64,000 bases of DNA, from positions 1 through 64,000 of the forward strand of contig NZ_JBHRXV010000010.1 of the NCBI RefSeq assembly GCF_042648405.1. The letters are read 5' to 3'. The notes under the pieces were generated by a model. That model was not told where the DNA came from. It made no database searches and saw nothing but the letters and a program-made list of their open reading frames with translations. A program made the translations under genes and the position numbers. Source of the stretch: Sphingoaurantiacus capsulatus (GTDB taxonomy: Bacteria > Pseudomonadota > Alphaproteobacteria > Sphingomonadales > Sphingomonadaceae). Below, in pieces: positions 54,098 to 63,404 of this stretch. Within the stretch, counting starts at the first letter, position 1; every line of letters begins with the position of its first letter.

Positions 54098-55945
54098 ATG
54101 ATCGACCGTCGCGCTGTGCTGCTGGGAGCCGCCGCCAGCGCAACGGTCGCCACTACGGGACTGGGGAGTGCGCCAGCCGGAGCTGCTCCCGCGCCCGCAT
54201 CGGACCCGGCCCAGAGGGCCCGGCTCGACGCGCTCTATAACAAGATGTGGCAGGCCGAAATCCGGCACTCGCCGCAGAAGATGACCTCGCTCGGCCTCGA
54301 CCGCGAAGCCGGTGGCGAATGGGCGAAATCGAAGCTCGACGACCGCTCGCCGGAAGCGTTCGAAACGCACATGAACGGCATGCGCGAGACGCGCGCCACG
54401 CTGAAGTCGATCGATCGCGGCAAGCTCAGCGGCCTCGATGCCGTCAACTATGATGTCGCCGACTTCCACACCGCGATCACGCTCGAAGGCTATGACCGCT
54501 TCAAGTTCGGCGAGCCCGGCTATCCGCGCGCCTATGCGGTCAACCAGCTCGACGGGGTGTTCAACAACACGCCCGACTTCCTCGAGAACAAGCATCGCAT
54601 CGAGAGCAAGAGCGACGCCGACGCCTATCTGGCGCGGCTGAGCCAGTTCGCCACCGTGCTCGACCAGGAGACGGCGCGGGCGAAGGCGGGGGCTGCCGCC
54701 GGGGCGACGCCGCCCGACTTCATCCTCGACACCTGCATCCTGCAGCTGAGCAAGCTGAAGGCAGCGGCGCCGGCGGATGCGCGGCTGGCGAAATCGATCG
54801 GCGAGCGCGCGGCGGCGAAGAGCATCGCGGGCGACTGGCAAGGCCGCGCGACGACGATCGTCGAGCGCGCCGTCTATCCGGCGATCGAGCGGCAGATCGA
54901 GGAGCTGCGCCGCCAGCGTCGCACCGCCAATCACGATGCCGGCGCCTGGCGCCTGCCCGATGGCGAGGCCTATTACGACTGGGGCATCCACCTCTTCAAC
55001 ACGAAGAAGATGACCGGGCCGGAGATCCACAAGCTCGGCCTCGAGATGGTTGCCGAGAACACCGCCGAGATCGAGGTGATCCTGAAGGGCGCCGGCAAGA
55101 CGCGAGGGTCGCTGGTCGAGCGGATCAACGCGCTCGCCGTCGAGCGTGGCGGCATGTACGAAAACTCGGACGCGGGCCGCGCCAAGGTGGTGGCCGACGC
55201 CAACCGCCAGATCGGCGAGATCGAGGCGCTGTTGCCGCGCTATTTCAACACGGTGCCGCGCGCCAAGGTGGTAGCGAAGCGCGTGCCGGTCGAGATCGAG
55301 GCGGGCAAGGCCGGCGGCTATTACAACCACGGCAGCATCGATGGCACGCTGCCCGGCACCTATTACGTCAACCTGCGCGACATGAGCGACCGGTCGGTGG
55401 TCGGCCTCGCCACCCTGACGCACCACGAGGCCATTCCCGGCCATCACATGCAGATCTCGCTGTCGCTGGAGAATGAGCGGGTGCCGCTGTGGCGCCGCAA
55501 GCTCGAATGCAGCGCCTTCGTCGAGGGCTGGGCGCTCTATTCGCAAACGATCGCCGACGAGATGGGCATCTTCGAGAAGGATCCGCTGGGTAAGCTCGGC
55601 TATCTGCAGAGCGAACTGTTTCGCGCCGCGCGGCTGGTGGTCGACAGCGGGCTCAACTGGAAGCGCTGGAGCCGCGAGCAGGCGATCGACTATATGGTCG
55701 GCGCGACGGGCAGCAGCCGCGACTCCGTGACCTCGGAAGTCGACCGCTATTGCCTGATCCCCGGCCAGGCGCCGAGCTACAAGATCGGCCAGCGCGAGTG
55801 GCTGCGGGTGCGCGAAAAGGCGCGGACGGCGCTCGGCGACAAGTTCGACATCCGCGCCTTCCATGACGCGGGGCTGCTCGCCGGCATCATGCAGCTCGGC
55901 GTGCTCGAAAAGCATATCGACGCCTGGGTGGTGCAGCAGGCGTAA
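54098..55945 (+). CDS. Tat-exported DUF885 family protein, probable metallopeptidase
   Basis: 615 aa. MIDRRAVLLGAAASATVATT is a twin-arginine signal. The DUF885 zinc-type motif HHEAIPGHHMQIS is near residue 441, with the downstream Glu in CSAFVEGWALYSQTIADEMG and FRAARLVVDSGLNWKRW. It shares the domain order with the protein at 31112-32914 (conserved LGLD, DFLEN/DFLNT and DWQGRA blocks), so they are paralogues. It has its own promoter and is followed after 31 bp by an S9B peptidase, both exported, which suggests joint peptide breakdown. Confidence 0.88.
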   Translation: MIDRRAVLLGAAASATVATTGLGSAPAGAAPAPASDPAQRARLDALYNKMWQAEIRHSPQKMTSLGLDREAGGEWAKSKLDDRSPEAFETHMNGMRETRATLKSIDRGKLSGLDAVNYDVADFHTAITLEGYDRFKFGEPGYPRAYAVNQLDGVFNNTPDFLENKHRIESKSDADAYLARLSQFATVLDQETARAKAGAAAGATPPDFILDTCILQLSKLKAAAPADARLAKSIGERAAAKSIAGDWQGRATTIVERAVYPAIERQIEELRRQRRTANHDAGAWRLPDGEAYYDWGIHLFNTKKMTGPEIHKLGLEMVAENTAEIEVILKGAGKTRGSLVERINALAVERGGMYENSDAGRAKVVADANRQIGEIEALLPRYFNTVPRAKVVAKRVPVEIEAGKAGGYYNHGSIDGTLPGTYYVNLRDMSDRSVVGLATLTHHEAIPGHHMQISLSLENERVPLWRRKLECSAFVEGWALYSQTIADEMGIFEKDPLGKLGYLQSELFRAARLVVDSGLNWKRWSREQAIDYMVGATGSSRDSVTSEVDRYCLIPGQAPSYKIGQREWLRVREKARTALGDKFDIRAFHDAGLLAGIMQLGVLEKHIDAWVVQQA

Positions 55946-55976
55946 CACGGGTTCAACGACAAAAGCGGGGGTAGCG

Positions 55977-58283
55977 ATGGTTCGGCAGGCAATGATGGTG
56001 GCGGCGCTTCTGATGGCCGCGCCGGCGGTGAGTGCGGCAACCCCCGAGGACTACAAGCGCTCGTTGGGCTTACGCGAAGCGCAGATGTACCTGACCGAGA
56101 ATGTCGTCGACCAGGCGGCGTGGGCGCCCGACGGCGGCGCCTTCCACTATCGCAAGACCGTGCCGGGCGGCTTCCAGTTCGTCACGGTGCAGCCGGCGAC
56201 GATGGCGAAGCAGCCGGCGTTCGACCAAGCGCGGATCGCGACGGCGATCGGCAAGCTGACCGGCCAGACCTATCAGCCGCTGCGCCTGCCGTTCGCGTCC
56301 TTCCGCTACGGCGCCGGCAACCAGAGCATCAGCTTCACCGCCGCCGGTACCCGGTATAGCTGCAACCTGACGAGCTACACCTGCGCCGAGCCTGCCGCGG
56401 CGCCGGGCCGCCCGCGCGCCTTCGGCATCACCCGCGACATGTCGGTGCCCGCCGACAACACGGCCCGCACCTCGCCCGACGGGCGCTGGCAAGCCTATAC
56501 GCTCGATTCCAACCTGATGCTGCGCGAGGTCGCGACCGGCGCAGTGCGGCTCATCACCCGCAACGGGTCGGACGGCAATTTCTACGACCCCGAGACGATC
56601 GCTTGGGCGCCCGACAGCAGCCGCTTCGCCGCCTATCGCGTGGTGCCCGGCTATCAGCGGCAGGTCTATCGCGTGCAGTCGTCGCCGCCGGGCGGCGAGA
56701 TCAAGGCGAAGCTCATCACGCAGCTGTATCCGCTGCCCGGCGACACCGTCGATCTGGAGCGGCCGGTGGTGGTCGACGTGGCGAGCGGGGCGGCGACGGA
56801 AGTCGTTAGCAGCCTGTTCGCCAACCCCTATTCGATGTCGCCGATCAAGTGGCGCGCCGACAGCGGCAGCTTCTCCTTCGCCTATAACCAGCGCGGCCAC
56901 GCCGTGTACCGGCTGGTGTCGGTCGACGGCCGCACCGGCAAGGCCAGCGCCGCGGTCGAGGAGAAATCGGACACCTTCTTCTACGCGCCGCGACACAGCT
57001 ATCACGACGTGTCGAACCTCGGCCGCGAGATCGTGTGGATGTCGGAGCGCGACGGCTGGAATCACCTCTATCTGATCGACGGCAAGACCGGCCGCACCAA
57101 GAAGCAGATCACCCGCGGCGACTGGGTGGTGCGCGAGATCGTCAAGGTCGATGACGAGAAGCGCCAGATCTGGTTCGCGGCGAACGGCCGCCGCAAGGGC
57201 AGCGACCCCTATCTGCAGCATTATTACCGGGTGAACTTCGACGGGACGAACCTCGTCGAGCTGACCAGCGCCGACGCCTTCCACGACGTCGCTTTCTCGC
57301 CCGACATGCAATTCTACGTCGACACCTATTCGCGCAACAACATGGCGACGGTGTCCGAGCTGCGGCGCGGCGACGGCAGTCTGGTGTCGGTAATCGAGCG
57401 TGGCGACATCACCAAGCTGGTCGCCGCCGGCTGGCAGGCGCCGGAGAATTTCGTCGCCAAGGGGCGCGACGGCAGGACCGACATCTGGGGCGTGATCGTG
57501 CGCCCGCGCGACTTCGACCCGGCGAAGAAATATCCGGTGATCGAGAATATCTACGGCGCCGGCTGGGACCAGTTCGTGCCGAAGAAATTTTGGCCGTTCG
57601 GCTTCCATGCGGGTGGCGACGAGGTGGTCGGCATGCAGTCGCTCGCCGACCTCGGCTTCATCGTCGTGCAGATCGACGGCATGGGCACCTTGCACCGGTC
57701 GAAGGCATTCCATGACCATACGTGGAAGAACGCCGGCGACGGCGGAGCGCCCGACCGCATCCTCTGGCACAAGGCCGCCGCCCAGAAATATGCCTATTAC
57801 GACATCGACCGCGTCGGCCTCTACGGCGGCTCGGCGGGCGGACAGAACACGCTCAACAATTTGCTGTTCTACCCGGAGTTCTACAAGGCGGGCGTGTCGT
57901 ACAACGGCTGCCACGACAACCGGCTCGATAAGGTCACCTGGAACGAGCAATGGTCCGGCTGGCCGGTCGACGAGAGCTATTCCAAGGCCTCGAGCGTCGA
58001 CAACGCCTGGCGCCTCAAGGGCAATGTCCTGCTGGTGATCGGCGAGCTCGACATGAACGTCGATCCGGTGGCGTCGATGCAGGTGGTCGACGCGCTGATC
58101 AAGGCGAACAAGACCTTCGAAATGCTCAATGTGCCGAACGGCGACCATGGCGTCGGCCGCACCGATGGGCCGATGGATTATGTGCTGGCGCGCCAGTACG
58201 ACTTCTTCATCCGCCACCTGCAGGGCGTGCAGCCGCCGAACTGGAATGCGATCACCGATGCGACGCCACCGGCGGCTCGCTGA
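55977..58283 (+). CDS. Exported S9B-type prolyl dipeptidyl peptidase
   Basis: 768 aa with signal peptide MVRQAMMVAALLMAAPAVSA. An N-terminal beta-propeller domain (dipeptidyl peptidase IV type; repeats such as WAPDGGAFHYRK and WAPDSSRFAAYRV) is followed by an alpha/beta-hydrolase domain with the Ser in LYGGSAGGQNTLNN near 620, the Asp in IGELDMNVDP near 700, and the His in PNGDHGVGR near 722. Family members cut dipeptides from N-termini, typically after Pro. The ATG at 55977 follows GCGGGGGTAGCG; upstream frame is inside the DUF885 gene. Confidence 0.92.
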   Translation: MVRQAMMVAALLMAAPAVSAATPEDYKRSLGLREAQMYLTENVVDQAAWAPDGGAFHYRKTVPGGFQFVTVQPATMAKQPAFDQARIATAIGKLTGQTYQPLRLPFASFRYGAGNQSISFTAAGTRYSCNLTSYTCAEPAAAPGRPRAFGITRDMSVPADNTARTSPDGRWQAYTLDSNLMLREVATGAVRLITRNGSDGNFYDPETIAWAPDSSRFAAYRVVPGYQRQVYRVQSSPPGGEIKAKLITQLYPLPGDTVDLERPVVVDVASGAATEVVSSLFANPYSMSPIKWRADSGSFSFAYNQRGHAVYRLVSVDGRTGKASAAVEEKSDTFFYAPRHSYHDVSNLGREIVWMSERDGWNHLYLIDGKTGRTKKQITRGDWVVREIVKVDDEKRQIWFAANGRRKGSDPYLQHYYRVNFDGTNLVELTSADAFHDVAFSPDMQFYVDTYSRNNMATVSELRRGDGSLVSVIERGDITKLVAAGWQAPENFVAKGRDGRTDIWGVIVRPRDFDPAKKYPVIENIYGAGWDQFVPKKFWPFGFHAGGDEVVGMQSLADLGFIVVQIDGMGTLHRSKAFHDHTWKNAGDGGAPDRILWHKAAAQKYAYYDIDRVGLYGGSAGGQNTLNNLLFYPEFYKAGVSYNGCHDNRLDKVTWNEQWSGWPVDESYSKASSVDNAWRLKGNVLLVIGELDMNVDPVASMQVVDALIKANKTFEMLNVPNGDHGVGRTDGPMDYVLARQYDFFIRHLQGVQPPNWNAITDATPPAAR

Positions 58284-58335
58284 GTCAGTCCGCCGCATTT
58301 GACGCCTGACTCCCGCCTGTGCGATTCTGCATCGC

Positions 58336-58977
58336 ATGGGCGGGTCTCGGGGGTTCTTGGCGAAAGCCGTGATGTGGGTGGCGCTGATCGCGCTCGCCGC
58401 CTGCGCGGGGCGCGAGGAGCGCGCGCAGCTCGCCAAGCCCGTCGACCTGAAACAATGCCTGCGCCAGCTCGACCGGCTGGAGGGGCTCGACTACCGCCGC
58501 CTCGCCGACAAGAAGGCCGGCCCGACCTGCGGGCTGCGCGGCGCCATCGACGTGCGCAACATCGGCGTGGTGGTGAAGGGCATCGGGCCGCTGTCCTGCC
58601 CGATGACCGCGCGGCTGCACGAGTGGATCCGCGAGGGGATGCAGCCGGCGGCGCGCAAGCGCTTCGGCAGCGAGGTGGTGCAGATCGACAGCTACGGCAC
58701 CTATGCCTGCCGCCCGCGCAACAACATGGCCGGGTCGCAGCCGTCCGAGCATAGCTGGGCGAACGCCATCGATATCGCCGGGGTGCGGCTGGCGGACGGG
58801 CGGCGGATCAGCGTGCTCAGGGACTGGGACGGCAAGGACAAGGCGACGAAGAAGTTCCTGCGCGACCTGCGCGACGAGGGCTGCAAGGCGTTCAACCTCG
58901 TACTCGGCCCCGACGACAATGCCCAGCACCGCGACCATCTTCATTTCGACATGGGACGGTGGGACAATTGCAAATAG
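58336..58977 (+). CDS. Extensin-like lipoprotein
   Basis: 213 aa. The signal AVMWVALIALAAC gives a lipobox with Cys 23. The mature domain is the bacterial extensin-like C-terminal domain: GPTCGLRGAIDVRNIGVVVK, CPMTARLHEWIREGMQPAAR, then YACRPRNNMAGSQPSEHSWA with NAIDIAGVRLADG, and the final DNAQHRDHLHFDMG. The SEHSWANAIDI and HRDHLHFD blocks resemble the zinc sites of D,D-peptidases of the LAS group, so a cell-wall hydrolase role is plausible but untested. Confidence 0.88.
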   Translation: MGGSRGFLAKAVMWVALIALAACAGREERAQLAKPVDLKQCLRQLDRLEGLDYRRLADKKAGPTCGLRGAIDVRNIGVVVKGIGPLSCPMTARLHEWIREGMQPAARKRFGSEVVQIDSYGTYACRPRNNMAGSQPSEHSWANAIDIAGVRLADGRRISVLRDWDGKDKATKKFLRDLRDEGCKAFNLVLGPDDNAQHRDHLHFDMGRWDNCK

Positions 58978-59035
58978 CGGCGGCGGCCCATTTCCGCTAA
59001 AGACCGCGGCCCAAAAATAAGAATCGAGTTAGAGC

Positions 59036-59899
59036 ATGAACGCCACGCCGACCGTCCCGGAACGCATGTTTCCGTCCGCGAGCGAGGAAGCCCAGGTCGC
59101 CGCCAACCCAACGTCGGTGCCGCAGACCGAGCATCCGGCGTACCGGCTGGCCTTCCAGGACCCCGACTTCCTGCTGCGCGAGGATCTGCGCGCGGTGCGG
59201 TTCCAGCTCGAGCTCTTAAAGCCCGAGCTGCTGCTCAACGAGGCCAACATCGCGTCGACCTTCGTGATGTACGGGTCGGCGCGCATCCCGTCGCCGGAGG
59301 AGCAGGAGGGTGTGCTGGCGGCCGCGGAGACCGACGCGCAGAAGCGCATCGCCGACAATCTCGTCGCCAAGACCTGCTATTATGAGGAAGCGCGCAAGCT
59401 CGCGCAGCTCTCCTCACAGGTGCCGCCCGATGAGGACCGCAAGCGCCACTTCGTGGTGTGCTCGGGCGGCGGGCCGTCGATCATGGAAGCCGCCAACCGC
59501 GGCGCCGCCGACGTCGGCGCGCCGAGCGTCGGCCTCAACATCGTGCTGCCGTTCGAGCAGGTGCCGAACCCGTATGTCACCCCGGGCCTCAGCTTCCAGT
59601 TCCACTATTTCGCGCTCCGGAAGATGCACTTCCTGCTGCGCGCCCGCGCGGTCGCGGCCTTCCCCGGCGGCTTCGGCACCTTCGACGAGCTGTTCGAGCT
59701 GCTGACGCTCGTCCAGACCGGCAAGGTGAAGCCGATGCCGATCCTGCTTTTCGGCAAGAGCTTCTGGTCGAAGGTGGTGAACTTTGAGGCGCTGGCCGAC
59801 GAGGGTGTGATCTCGGTCAACGACCTGAAGCTGTTCCACATCGTCGACGACGCCGAGGAGGCGTGGGCGATCGTGAAGAAGGCGTATGATCTCGCCTGA
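59036..59899 (+). CDS. LOG-family (TIGR00730-type) nucleotide monophosphate phosphoribohydrolase-like protein
   Basis: 287 aa Rossmann-fold protein. It has FVMYGSARIPSPEEQEGVLA near residue 77, FVVCSGGGPSIMEAANRGAA near 140, and the catalytic PGGFGTFDELFELLT near 205 with its Glu; RKMHF precedes it with the conserved Arg-Lys. Bacterial LOG proteins cleave AMP or cytokinin nucleotides to base and ribose phosphate. The long N-terminal helix-rich part (1-70) marks the larger subgroup. Often misnamed lysine decarboxylase. Confidence 0.9.
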   Translation: MNATPTVPERMFPSASEEAQVAANPTSVPQTEHPAYRLAFQDPDFLLREDLRAVRFQLELLKPELLLNEANIASTFVMYGSARIPSPEEQEGVLAAAETDAQKRIADNLVAKTCYYEEARKLAQLSSQVPPDEDRKRHFVVCSGGGPSIMEAANRGAADVGAPSVGLNIVLPFEQVPNPYVTPGLSFQFHYFALRKMHFLLRARAVAAFPGGFGTFDELFELLTLVQTGKVKPMPILLFGKSFWSKVVNFEALADEGVISVNDLKLFHIVDDAEEAWAIVKKAYDLA

Positions 59900-59935
59900 C
59901 ACCCACTAGGCTGACCTCACCCTACACGCATTAGG

Positions 59936-60005
59936 CCGTCATACCGGCGGAAGCCGGTATCCAGTCGGGCGCTGGTCTGGATACCGGCTTTCGCCGGTAT
60001 GACGG
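59936..60005. repeat. Dispersed 70-bp palindrome, copy 2
   Basis: Inverted repeat of 29-bp arms (59936-59964 with 59977-60005) with one mismatch and a 12-nt spacer; the arms match the copy at 45523-45592 except at one base. It lies between the convergent LOG-family gene and the DUF885-like gene, so it may act as a two-way terminator. The spacer (TCGGGCGCTGGT) differs from that of copy 1 in several positions. Confidence 0.9.
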
Positions 60006-60030
60006 GTTTGGGTGGGTCTGCTGGGTCGCG

Positions 60031-61302
60031 CTACTTCCGCAAATCAGCCGGCAACGTCGGTTCCGACAGCAGTTTCGTCATGGCCTGCCAGCGGGCGGCC
60101 TGCGTCTTGCCGGCGCTTTCCACATGCGCCTGCACCAGATCGCGCCCCAGGCCGTAGTTGATGATGTAGCTGCGGTAGGTGTCGATGAACTTCATCCGCT
60201 GTTCGGCGCGGGCGGGCGACGACAGCTCGTAGCGCTGGATCAGCGCCTTCGCCGCGTCGCGGGTGAGGCGGCCGGCGAGATAGTCGTTGGCGACGGTGTA
60301 GCTGGCGCCGGCCAGCGCGCGCGTCGAGCGGTTGAGTTCGACCAGCGCCTTCGCGGTCGCCGGGTTGAGACCGGCGATCGGGTAGATAGTCTTCGTCTCG
60401 AACGCAATCTGCTCGTCCTTCGGAAAGGCGAGATCGATGCCGTAGTTGGCGGAGCCTTCGGCGATCAGCGACTGCGGGCTGTAGAGCGGATAGACGGCGA
60501 ACTCGGTCCAGCCGCGGCCCTTGACCAGCTCGCGTTCGAGCAGCGCGTTATAGACGTGGTGGCCGGGGTAGCCCTCGTGGCAGCCAAGGTCGACGGCGCG
60601 CGCCACATAGGTCGGCAGGTCGGTATTGATCTGGATGAGGCTGTGATAGCCGCCCTTGTACCAATTGTAGCCGCTCCACGGCTTGGCCGAGACGAACTCG
60701 AGGTCGAACTTTTCGCCGTCGGGCAGCGGCAGATTCTTCGCGGTGCGCGCCTTGCACTCGGCGATCGCCGCCTCCATCACGGGCTTCAAGCGGTCGGACG
60801 GAATCTCGTAGCGCTTGCGGAAAGCGTCGACGCGGTCGGCGAGCGCGCCGGGACCGGGGACGAGCTTGTCGATCTTGGCGAGCACGGGATCGTAGCTGGC
60901 GAGCGGCTTCAGCACCGGGCGGACGCCGAACAGCTCCTCCGCCTCGCTGGCGAAGTCGAGCTTCAGCCCCTGTTTCATCGCGATACGGGCGGAGAGCGCG
61001 CGGAGCTGGGCGGCGAGATATTTGCGCCGCAGCTCGTCCATGCCGGTCGCCTGTTCGGCGGCGACCCTGGCACGGAGCGCGGCGGTGTCGGTGGTCAGCC
61101 GCCCGAGGCTGCGCTTGCTCGCCCGCGCGGCTTCCGCCCATTCGGGCGGGCCGTAATAGGCGTCGACATAGCCTTCCTCATGCTCGCCATATTCGAGCAC
61201 GAGGGCGACATAGTCGCGGGCCATGTCGTCGAGCGGGGCCGCCGCCACCGGTGCGGCAGCGGCGATCCCCAGCAAGGCGAGCGCGAGCTCCAGGCGGCGC
61301 AT
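60031..61302 (-). CDS. Exported DUF885-like protein, third copy (shorter)
   Basis: 423 aa with a Sec signal peptide MRRLELALALLGIAAAAPVA. It carries the HEGYPGHHVYNALLER motif near residue 240 and the downstream LIAEGSANYGIDLAFPKDEQ with the third-ligand Glu, but lacks about 180 residues compared with the two other DUF885 proteins here and has a Sec rather than Tat signal. It is a distant relative rather than a recent duplicate. It is two bases downstream of an S9C peptidase gene and surely cotranscribed with it. Start ATG at 61302. Confidence 0.85.
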   Translation of the reverse strand: MRRLELALALLGIAAAAPVAAAPLDDMARDYVALVLEYGEHEEGYVDAYYGPPEWAEAARASKRSLGRLTTDTAALRARVAAEQATGMDELRRKYLAAQLRALSARIAMKQGLKLDFASEAEELFGVRPVLKPLASYDPVLAKIDKLVPGPGALADRVDAFRKRYEIPSDRLKPVMEAAIAECKARTAKNLPLPDGEKFDLEFVSAKPWSGYNWYKGGYHSLIQINTDLPTYVARAVDLGCHEGYPGHHVYNALLERELVKGRGWTEFAVYPLYSPQSLIAEGSANYGIDLAFPKDEQIAFETKTIYPIAGLNPATAKALVELNRSTRALAGASYTVANDYLAGRLTRDAAKALIQRYELSSPARAEQRMKFIDTYRSYIINYGLGRDLVQAHVESAGKTQAARWQAMTKLLSEPTLPADLRK

Positions 61303-61304
61303 GC

Positions 61305-63341
61305 TCACTTCGCCTTGTACTTTTCGAACCAGTCGATCGGCATCAGGATCGAGGTGAGCCACTGGCTCGGCCGGCCCATGCCGTGGTTGGCCTCGGGCAG
61401 GCGCACCTTCATCGCATCGACGCCGCGCATCTTCAGCGCCTGATAGTACATCTCGGTCTGCGCGATCGGCGTGCGATAGTCGGCCTCGCCGGTGATCAGC
61501 ATGGTCGGCGTCTTGACGCTGCCGACGAGGCTCAGCGGCGACTGCGCCCGGTAGAGTTCGGGCTTTTCCCACGGCATCGCGCCGAGCCAGTTCTGCGCGG
61601 TGGTCGACTGGATGTCCGACGACAGCGCCTGCACCGTCCAGTCGGTGACCGGGCGCAGCGCCACCGCGGCGCGGAAGCGGTCGGGCGCCTTGGCGATCGC
61701 CCAGAGCGTCAGCACGCCGCCGCCCGAGCCGCCGCCGATGAACAGGTTGTTCGCGTCGACATAGGGGCGCGACGCCAGCAGGTCGACGCCCGACATCAGG
61801 TCGTCGTGATCCTGGCTCGGGTAGGGCTTGCCGTAGAAATTGGCGAACTCGGCGCCGTAGCCGATCGAGCCGCGCGGGTTGGTGAAGAGGACGATATAGC
61901 CCGCCGCCGCATAGAGCTGATGGGTGATCGAGAACATCGGGCCGTAGTCGGTGTTCGGGCCGCCGTGGATGTCGAGGATCAGCGGGTATTTCTTCGCGGG
62001 GTCGAAATCAGGCGGATACTGCACCCAGCCCTGGATGTCGCGGCCGTCGGCCGAGGATTTGTAGCGGACCTCCTCCAGCTTGCCGATCGACTTGCCCTTG
62101 CGCCAGTCGCCGTTGAAGTCGACCGTCGCGATGGTCTTGCCGCCGCGGTTGATCGCGAGGCCGGCGGGGCGGTCGGTGTAGAGCGAAGTGTAGGCGATGG
62201 TGCCCTTTTCCGCGCTGTAATTGCCGCCCGCCGACGGCAGGTAGAGGCGGGTGCCGCCGACTTCCTTGACGACGGTGCGCGGCGCGCTGCCGTTGACCGG
62301 CACGAGCGCGACGCGGGTGACGCCTTCCTCATTGTAGAGGACGTAAACGCCCTTGCCGTCTTCCGCCCACACCGGGTTGGCGACCGGGCGATCGAAGCCC
62401 TGCGTCAGGTTCTTCGCCGCGCCGCCGCCGGCGGGCATCACCCACAGGTCGTCCTGCACGTAGAAGCCGGGCGTCTCGGGGAAGCCGGTGAAGGCGATCC
62501 ACTTGCCGTCGGGCGAGACGGCCGGTTCGGATTCGTTGCCGAGACGGTCGGTGAGCTGGCGCGGCGTGGTGCCGTTGATCGGCACCAGCCACAGATCGGC
62601 CTCGCGCGCCTGCAGATCGCGCTCGGGACGGCGGTTGCCGACCGCGATCAGCGACTGCCCATCGGCGGTCCAGGTCAGGCCGCCGCCGTCGATATGATCG
62701 AAATTGCCGCTGGTGATCTGCCGCGTCGCGCCGCCGGCGGCGGGGACGACGAACAGGTGGCGATAACCCGGCGTCAGATAGCCGGTCTCGTTGAGGCGAT
62801 AGCGGTAGGTGGTGGTGACGCGCGCGTCGGCGGCCCAGACGGCGCCTTCGGGCTTCGCCGGCATGCCGGTGACCTTGACCGGATCGCTGGTCACCGCCGC
62901 GGCAAAGGCGAGGCTCTTGCCATCGGGCGCCCATTCGACCGCGAAGGGCGCGGTCTTCGACGAGGTGACCGGCCGGCCGATGCCTTCCGACAGCTTCATC
63001 ACATGAATCTGCGGCTTGCCGGCGAACGGCGCGACATAGGCGATGCGCTGGCCATCCGGTGACCATTTGACGCCGCCGGCGCGGCTGCCGGCGCCGATCA
63101 GCAGGCGACGGTTCAGATCCTTGGCGCCGATGTCGCCGATCCAGATCTCGCCCTGCCGCGAATCAGTGCCGATGTCGAAATAGGTGCGGGTGAAGATCAC
63201 CTGCTTGCCGTCCGGCGAGACGACGGGGTCGGTGACCATCGAGAATTTGTAGAGATCGGCGCCGTCGACCTTGGCCGGCGCCTGCGCGAGAGCGGGGGCG
63301 GCCAGCGCGAGGGCGAGCGCTGGCAGGATGGCGAGCTTCAT
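61305..63341 (-). CDS. Exported S9C-type prolyl oligopeptidase family protein
   Basis: 678 aa with signal peptide MKLAILPALALALAAPALA. The N-terminal part is a WD40-like beta-propeller of repeated SPDGKQVIFTRTY-type units (for example VKWSPDGQRIAYVA and VSPDGKWIAFTGFP). The C-terminal alpha/beta hydrolase has HGGPNTDYG, the nucleophile Ser in FIGGGSGGGVLTLWAIAK near 537, Asp in GEADYRTPIAQTE near 620, and His in LPEANHGMGRPSQW near 655. It matches acylaminoacyl-peptidase-like S9C enzymes that cut short peptides. Followed closely by a DUF885-like gene. Confidence 0.93.
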   Translation of the reverse strand: MKLAILPALALALAAPALAQAPAKVDGADLYKFSMVTDPVVSPDGKQVIFTRTYFDIGTDSRQGEIWIGDIGAKDLNRRLLIGAGSRAGGVKWSPDGQRIAYVAPFAGKPQIHVMKLSEGIGRPVTSSKTAPFAVEWAPDGKSLAFAAAVTSDPVKVTGMPAKPEGAVWAADARVTTTYRYRLNETGYLTPGYRHLFVVPAAGGATRQITSGNFDHIDGGGLTWTADGQSLIAVGNRRPERDLQAREADLWLVPINGTTPRQLTDRLGNESEPAVSPDGKWIAFTGFPETPGFYVQDDLWVMPAGGGAAKNLTQGFDRPVANPVWAEDGKGVYVLYNEEGVTRVALVPVNGSAPRTVVKEVGGTRLYLPSAGGNYSAEKGTIAYTSLYTDRPAGLAINRGGKTIATVDFNGDWRKGKSIGKLEEVRYKSSADGRDIQGWVQYPPDFDPAKKYPLILDIHGGPNTDYGPMFSITHQLYAAAGYIVLFTNPRGSIGYGAEFANFYGKPYPSQDHDDLMSGVDLLASRPYVDANNLFIGGGSGGGVLTLWAIAKAPDRFRAAVALRPVTDWTVQALSSDIQSTTAQNWLGAMPWEKPELYRAQSPLSLVGSVKTPTMLITGEADYRTPIAQTEMYYQALKMRGVDAMKVRLPEANHGMGRPSQWLTSILMPIDWFEKYKAK

Positions 63342-63404
63342 GACGACTCCCGGTTATGCTTTGGTTGCGCGCAAACAAGCACAGTTGGGGAGAGGGCGAA
63401 AGCC

